Shown piece by piece: positions 60,122-64,000 of a stretch of DNA of 64,000 nt (position 1 is its first letter; each line of letters starts with the position of its first letter). This stretch comes from Xenorhabdus sp. BG5 (GTDB taxonomy: Bacteria > Pseudomonadota > Gammaproteobacteria > Enterobacterales > Enterobacteriaceae). The translations under genes were made by a program, and so were the position numbers. The notes below the pieces were generated by a model. The model saw nothing but the letters and a program-made list of their open reading frames with translations, was not told where the DNA came from and searched no databases. Where the stretch lies: assembly GCF_015163665.1 (NCBI RefSeq), contig NZ_JADEUG010000010.1, positions 1 through 64,000 of the forward strand, in the 5' to 3' direction.

Positions 60122-61402
60122 ATGAAGAATAAATTTTTATCCATAGCATGCATTGCAGCCAGTTTTCCTTCGTTTGCGATTGCTGCGGAAAGTAATCCTA
60201 ATAAAGCAGACACTGTATTTATGTTAATCAATACGATACTTGTACTTTTTATGACAATACCTGGCATTGCCCTATTTTATGGGGGATTACTACGCAGCAA
60301 AAATGTGTTGTCACTAATGTCACAGGTGATTGTCAGTTTTTCATTGGTTTGTGTGCTTTGGATTATTTATGGATACAGCATGACTTTTGAGACGGGCAAC
60401 GCTTTTTGGGGTGGTTTTAGTCAGGTTATGTTAAAAAATATATCCATAACTGATCTAACTGGTAATTTTTATCAGTTAATTCATGTTGTTTTCCAGGGGG
60501 CATTTGCGTGTATTACTGTTGCTTTGGTGGTGGGCGCGTTATGTGAAAGAATTCGTTTTTCTGCATTGCTGATTTTTAGTGTGTTATGGCTGACAGCATC
60601 TTATATCCCTATGGCGCATATGGTGTGGGGTGGCGGCTGGCTTGCTCAGGATGGAGCCTTGGATTTTGCTGGCGGGACTGTTGTTCATATTAATGCGGCA
60701 GCAGCAGGTTTGGTTGGTGCTTACTTACTTGGGAAGCGCTCAGGTTTTGGGCGGGAAGCATTTAAACCTCATAACCTACCAATGACTTTTATTGGAACAG
60801 CGATCCTTTATATTGGATGGTTTGGCTTTAATGTGGGATCTGCTGGTGAAGTAAATGCTATTTCGGCACTGGCTCTAGTAAATACGGTGGCAGCAACGGC
60901 GGGAGCAGTGTTGTCATGGGTTTTCTGTGAGTGGCTATTTCGTCAGAAACCTTCGCTTTTAGGAGCATGTTCCGGGTGTATTTCGGGTTTAGTCGTCATT
61001 ACGCCTGCTGCTGCAACAGTGGGTATCGGTGGTGCATTGGTGATGGGGTTGATTGCAGGTATTGCGGGCTTATGGGGAGTGGTCATACTGAAGAAATGGC
61101 TACGTGTTGATGATGTTTGTGATGTGTTTGGGGTACATGGAGTATGCGGCATAGTTGGTTGTTTGTTGACCAGTGTTTTTACTGCATCCGCTTTAGGTGG
61201 AATAGGGTTTGCTGAAGGAATGACAATGCTAAGACAGCTTGGCATTCAGGCTATTAGTATATTGGTCTGTATAGTTTGGTCATCAATAGCGGCTTATATT
61301 TCATTTAAGATCGCTGATAAGTTGGTTGGGCTACGTATTAATCTTGAGTCAGAAAGAGAAGGACTTGATATTACTTCACATGGTGAAAGCGCTTATAACT
61401 GA
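60122..61402 (+). CDS. amtB: Ammonium channel AmtB
   Basis: A 426-residue trimeric ammonium channel. The ATG at 60122 after GAGAGGA gives a cleavable signal peptide (about 1-22, ending FAIAA). Eleven TMs follow, with the Amt signature DFAGGTVVHINAAAAGLVGAY (split about 180-200; pore His in VVHIN) and the second pore His in GVHGVCGIVG. The C-terminal tail SEREGLDITSHGESAY matches E. coli, where it takes part in GlnK binding. The pairing with glnK is near universal. Confidence 0.98.
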   Translation: MKNKFLSIACIAASFPSFAIAAESNPNKADTVFMLINTILVLFMTIPGIALFYGGLLRSKNVLSLMSQVIVSFSLVCVLWIIYGYSMTFETGNAFWGGFSQVMLKNISITDLTGNFYQLIHVVFQGAFACITVALVVGALCERIRFSALLIFSVLWLTASYIPMAHMVWGGGWLAQDGALDFAGGTVVHINAAAAGLVGAYLLGKRSGFGREAFKPHNLPMTFIGTAILYIGWFGFNVGSAGEVNAISALALVNTVAATAGAVLSWVFCEWLFRQKPSLLGACSGCISGLVVITPAAATVGIGGALVMGLIAGIAGLWGVVILKKWLRVDDVCDVFGVHGVCGIVGCLLTSVFTASALGGIGFAEGMTMLRQLGIQAISILVCIVWSSIAAYISFKIADKLVGLRINLESEREGLDITSHGESAYN

Positions 61403-61426
61403 GCACTTTTCTCTACTTGCAAATAG

Positions 61427-61463
61427 GTATGCCGTAATAACAGAAAAGTTGACTACGGCATAC
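61427..61463. terminator. Inverted repeat between amtB and tesB
   Basis: GTATGCCGTA (61427-61436) and TACGGCATAC (61454-61463) are perfect 10-bp arms with a 17-base loop between the convergent genes. Confidence 0.65.
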
Positions 61464-61481
61464 GGTTATTGATTCAATTCA

Positions 61482-62336
61482 TCATAGCTTACGAATTACT
61501 CCCTCCTGGACCGCAGAAGCGATAAGCACACCTGCACGGTTATAGATATGCCCACGGACAAAACCACGCGCTCCTGATGCTGATGGGCTTTCGATTGAAT
61601 AGAGTAACCAGTCATCCATATTGAAAGGACGGTGATACCACATTGAGTGATCAATCGTGGCTATTTGCATATTTTCCGCCATAAATTTTACGTCATGGGG
61701 CTGTAGTGCCGTGGGCAGAAAATTGAAATCTGATGCATAACCCAGCAAACAATGATGAATGGATGGATCTTCTGGCATTTTTCCGTTGCTACGGAACCAA
61801 ACATAACGCACAGGGACTTGGGATGAATGATTAGGCCGATTTTGAAGAGGAACGAATTTCATCTCCAAGGGAGGCGTAGAAAAAACTTTTTTTAATTTTG
61901 TTGGGAGTGAGTTAGCCATTTTTTTTACAATTTCTACTTGGGAATCTAACTCTTCAGGAGACGGGACTAGGGGCATAGTATTTTGATGTTCAAAACTTTC
62001 TTCATGTCCTTGAAAGGATGCGGTCATGTAGAAGATAGGATGACCATTTTGTATTGCGCTGACGCGGCGGGCACTGAAGCTTTTTCCATCACGCAATATT
62101 TCAATATCATAAACAATGGGCTTATGGCTATCACCTGGGCGTAGAAAATAGCTATGAAAGGAGTGGATCATTCTATCATCCGCGACGGTTTGTTTTGCTG
62201 CATATAGTGCTTGGCCTATGACTTGCCCACCGAAAACTTGAGGAAATCCTAAGTCTTCACTTTGTCCTCGGTAAATGCCTTCTTCTATTTTTTCTAAATG
62301 TATCAAGTTAATTAAGTTTTGTAATGCTTGACTCAT
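61482..62336 (-). CDS. tesB: Acyl-CoA thioesterase II
   Basis: A 284-residue double hot-dog thioesterase hydrolysing medium- and long-chain acyl-CoAs. Visible family segments: [23 protein letters not shown] (split about 19-41), [11 protein letters not shown], the catalytic Asp region in [12 protein letters not shown], and [11 protein letters not shown] with [13 protein letters not shown]. The length is close to E. coli TesB (286). It is convergent with amtB, as in E. coli. Confidence 0.97.
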   Translation of the reverse strand: MSQALQNLINLIHLEKIEEGIYRGQSEDLGFPQVFGGQVIGQALYAAKQTVADDRMIHSFHSYFLRPGDSHKPIVYDIEILRDGKSFSARRVSAIQNGHPIFYMTASFQGHEESFEHQNTMPLVPSPEELDSQVEIVKKMANSLPTKLKKVFSTPPLEMKFVPLQNRPNHSSQVPVRYVWFRSNGKMPEDPSIHHCLLGYASDFNFLPTALQPHDVKFMAENMQIATIDHSMWYHRPFNMDDWLLYSIESPSASGARGFVRGHIYNRAGVLIASAVQEGVIRKL

Positions 62337-62872
62337 AATATGCCTTTACTTTTAGAGCATTTGAAAAGTATCAATGAAAGATTATGGATAATAAGTTTTT
62401 ATTTATTTGAAAATAAATGGATTAAGTTGTAAATAAAATTATCCTTGAGTTTTTATTTTAGATGTGAATTATCACTGTTAATTTCATCAAGGCTTATCAA
62501 ATAATGCGAATGTATTGTTTTGTAAGTTTATCTTTTTATTTGTATGATTATTTTTATTTTAAATACTAAGGGTGGGGAAATTGTTATTTAACTTAGGTTG
62601 AAGGTGTGAAATTATGTGGTTTTTATATGGTATAGCAATGATTCATTAGTGTTATTAAATATATCTATTATTGCATCTGTTTACTGTTCGTCTACTGTGA
62701 GTTATAGCTTGAAAAAAATACTGAAAGTATTCTGTTAAGTAAAATTATTAAATTTTTGATGTTTTTTACAACGTTATGGGTAATAAAGCAGCATTCAAAT
62801 GAAGTTGCCTTGCTATTTCATCATGTTTGAAAGATAATGACCACCGCTTCGAAATTTGAAGCTAACATCAAT
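62337..62872. other. AT-rich intergenic region between tesB and ffs
   Basis: No gene is seen. E. coli has ybaY near here; it is absent. The region must contain the leftward tesB promoter and the rightward ffs promoter, but no strong -35/-10 pair is evident. It is low in GC and free of marked repeats. Confidence 0.5.
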
Positions 62873-62986
62873 GGGGGCTCTGTTGGTTCTCCCGCAATGC
62901 TAACTTGTTAACTTGGTCAGGTCTGGAAAGAAGCAGCCATAGCAAGGGATGCGTGTGCCGGGATGTAGCTGGCAGAGCCCTCACCA
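62873..62986 (+). ncRNA. ffs: 4.5S signal recognition particle RNA
   Basis: About 114 bases, starting GGGGGCTCTGTTGG and continuing CTCCCGCAATGC, closely matching E. coli 4.5S RNA. The conserved apical core is present: GGTCAGGTCTGGAAAGAAGC with its GGAA-type tetraloop, and GCAGCC for Ffh (SRP54) binding. The 5' GGGGGCTCT pairs with 3' AGAGCCCTC to close the long hairpin. With Ffh it targets membrane proteins to SecYEG. Confidence 0.95.
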
Positions 62987-63066
62987 GTTCCAAGCTCATC
63001 ATAAGATTATACTGTCAGCCGATAATAGTTACCGGCTCAAGTCACTTCCTATCTGAACATTACAGC

Positions 63067-63270
63067 TTAGCGGACAAATTTCCAAACAGATGATGGGATT
63101 TTATCATAGAGTTTATTCATAGTAAGTTCAGCCAAACGGTGATCAGCCGCGGAGTAGAACAATTCAAGTTCATCTTCCGAAAGCTCATATTTATTTTTTT
63201 CAATTACGCGTTCCAGTGTTTCAATAGAAGTGCATTTTCTTAAACGCATCAGATAGTCAGTTTTAGTCAT
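63067..63270 (-). CDS. hha: Hha/YmoA family H-NS co-regulator
   Basis: A 67-residue nucleoid-associated protein, the same length as Yersinia YmoA, and nearly identical to E. coli Hha in [19 protein letters not shown] and [20 protein letters not shown]. It binds H-NS and strengthens silencing of AT-rich, often horizontally acquired genes, with thermal and osmotic control known for relatives. It lies 48 bp after tomB. It may help silence the AT-rich operons elsewhere in this window (inference). Confidence 0.96.
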   Translation of the reverse strand: MTKTDYLMRLRKCTSIETLERVIEKNKYELSEDELELFYSAADHRLAELTMNKLYDKIPSSVWKFVR

Positions 63271-63318
63271 AATCGCCTTATCTTATTTAGTATAAAAAAA
63301 TAGTTAGAAATATATTTA

Positions 63319-63687
63319 TCAGATTTTACTTAGAGAAGCGTTCAAATCATGTAACAGAACGTTAGTTAAGTGTTTGTTTGTTTTTTGCCATTTTGTAAGT
63401 TCAAGAAAGCTTATCTTATCACTTCCAAATAAATTATATGTTTCATCTAGATAGTCATCAATTAAGGTGCTCAGAGTGTGGTTGTCTGAGTATTTAATTT
63501 TAAAGCTCCAAACAAAAGCTGCAATGTGTTCAATCAATTCGTTTAGTTTTAAACTTTTCTCGGAGGTCAGATCGTGAATCCAATGGTTATCAGTGCGATT
63601 CAGGACGGAAAAAGCCTCATGAATTAAATTTTCGCATAAGTATTTTAATTCAGCAATATCATGCCTTCTTGGTGAATATTCATCCAT
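63319..63687 (-). CDS. tomB: Hha antidote/modulator TomB
   Basis: A 122-residue acidic partner of Hha, described in E. coli as its antitoxin-like modulator. The start is ATG at 63687 (MDEYSPRRHDIAELK), preceded by GGAGGTGATT; a GTG two codons upstream overlaps that ribosome site and is rejected. Core LNELIEHIAAFVWSFKIKY matches E. coli TomB, while the C-terminal third is divergent. Confidence 0.92.
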   Translation of the reverse strand: MDEYSPRRHDIAELKYLCENLIHEAFSVLNRTDNHWIHDLTSEKSLKLNELIEHIAAFVWSFKIKYSDNHTLSTLIDDYLDETYNLFGSDKISFLELTKWQKTNKHLTNVLLHDLNASLSKI

Positions 63688-64000
63688 AATCACCTCCGTA
63701 AACGATGCACAGCTTATTTAAACTAAGGCTTATACATGCTAATTATTATAGTCATTCTTTTAGAATAGAGCCTATCAAAACATGATTATTATTTATTAAT
63801 GTTAATGCTCTATTTTACCTATCTGCCAACTAGTTTTTTTAACAAAAGTTCATTTACGTTTAGTTATGACAAAAACACTAAATTCTGGCAAAGCCTCGTT
63901 CCTGGCAAGCATTAGCATTCTACTACGAAGGATAATCATATCCACATATGCTGTGAAATATATTAAATTATACTAATACAGTAGATGCTGTAGCAATAGC
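63688..64000. promoter_or_regulatory. Upstream region of tomB-hha
   Basis: AT-rich, no gene visible before the window ends. It should contain the leftward tomB-hha promoter. In E. coli the acrAB efflux operon is next; it is not in view. Confidence 0.45.

Overview
The window looks like the chromosome of a Gram-negative gammaproteobacterium of the order Enterobacterales, most probably a Morganellaceae insect/nematode associate such as Xenorhabdus or Photorhabdus. The backbone follows the Escherichia coli order from tgt to hha/tomB (tgt-yajC-secDF-nrdR-ribD-ribE-nusB-thiL-pgpA ... dxs-ispA-xseB/thiI-yajL-panE/yajQ-yajR-cyoABCDE ... ampG-yajG/bolA-tig-clpPX-lon-hupB-ppiD-ybaV-fadM/queC ... decR-mdlAB-glnK-amtB/tesB-ffs-hha-tomB), and the proteins are near full-length relatives of the E. 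coli ones. Genus assignment is inference from gene content and an abundant-looking short repeat, not from a marker comparison.

Layout. (1) Positions 1-8900 are accessory DNA: an isolated tyrosine recombinase (260-1177), about 800 bp without a convincing gene, then a tight five-gene minus-strand operon (7920 to 1979) encoding an EPSP-synthase-fold protein with a rewritten active site, a PhyH-type Fe(II)/2-oxoglutarate oxygenase, an acetolactate-synthase-like ThDP enzyme, a Bcr/CflA-type exporter and an SDR that has lost the usual Tyr/Lys pair. It is preceded by very AT-rich DNA, long inverted repeats and a decayed reading frame, and it sits just upstream of tgt, where queA stands in E. coli. 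(2) 9029-17839 is backbone: queuosine, Sec accessory, riboflavin, thiamine and phospholipid genes. (3) 17886-25269 is a second accessory block on the minus strand: DUF969-DUF979-pcp (two membrane proteins plus pyroglutamyl peptidase), then a three-gene unit of KamA-like radical SAM protein, ATP-grasp/2OG-dioxygenase fusion and MFS exporter. This unit is bracketed by two copies of a short repeat with terminal inverted repeats. (4) 25754-63687 is backbone again: isoprenoid precursors, tRNA thiolation, cytochrome bo3, peptidoglycan recycling, the trigger factor/ClpXP/Lon proteostasis block, preQ0, a cysteine-related pair, the MdlAB ABC exporter, nitrogen sensing (GlnK-AmtB), SRP RNA and Hha/TomB.

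How parts work together. SecD, SecF and YajC form the Sec accessory complex. RibD and RibE serve riboflavin, and Dxs and IspA serve isoprenoids (Dxs also feeds thiamine and PLP). CyoA-E make and assemble the bo3 oxidase. Tig, ClpP/X, Lon and PpiD cover folding and proteolysis in cytoplasm and periplasm. GlnK-AmtB lies behind a clear sigma-54 promoter with an NtrC-like palindrome in the end of mdlB. lon has a sigma-32-like promoter and the Tsx/OmpK porin gene has a CRP-like site.

The two small enzyme-plus-exporter operons are the most likely undescribed biology. Each combines unusual enzymes with an efflux pump and lacks NRPS/PKS genes in view. The first may make a small enolpyruvyl-, carboxy- or keto-acid-derived metabolite, the second a hydroxylated peptide or amide containing a beta-amino acid. 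Both product proposals are inference.
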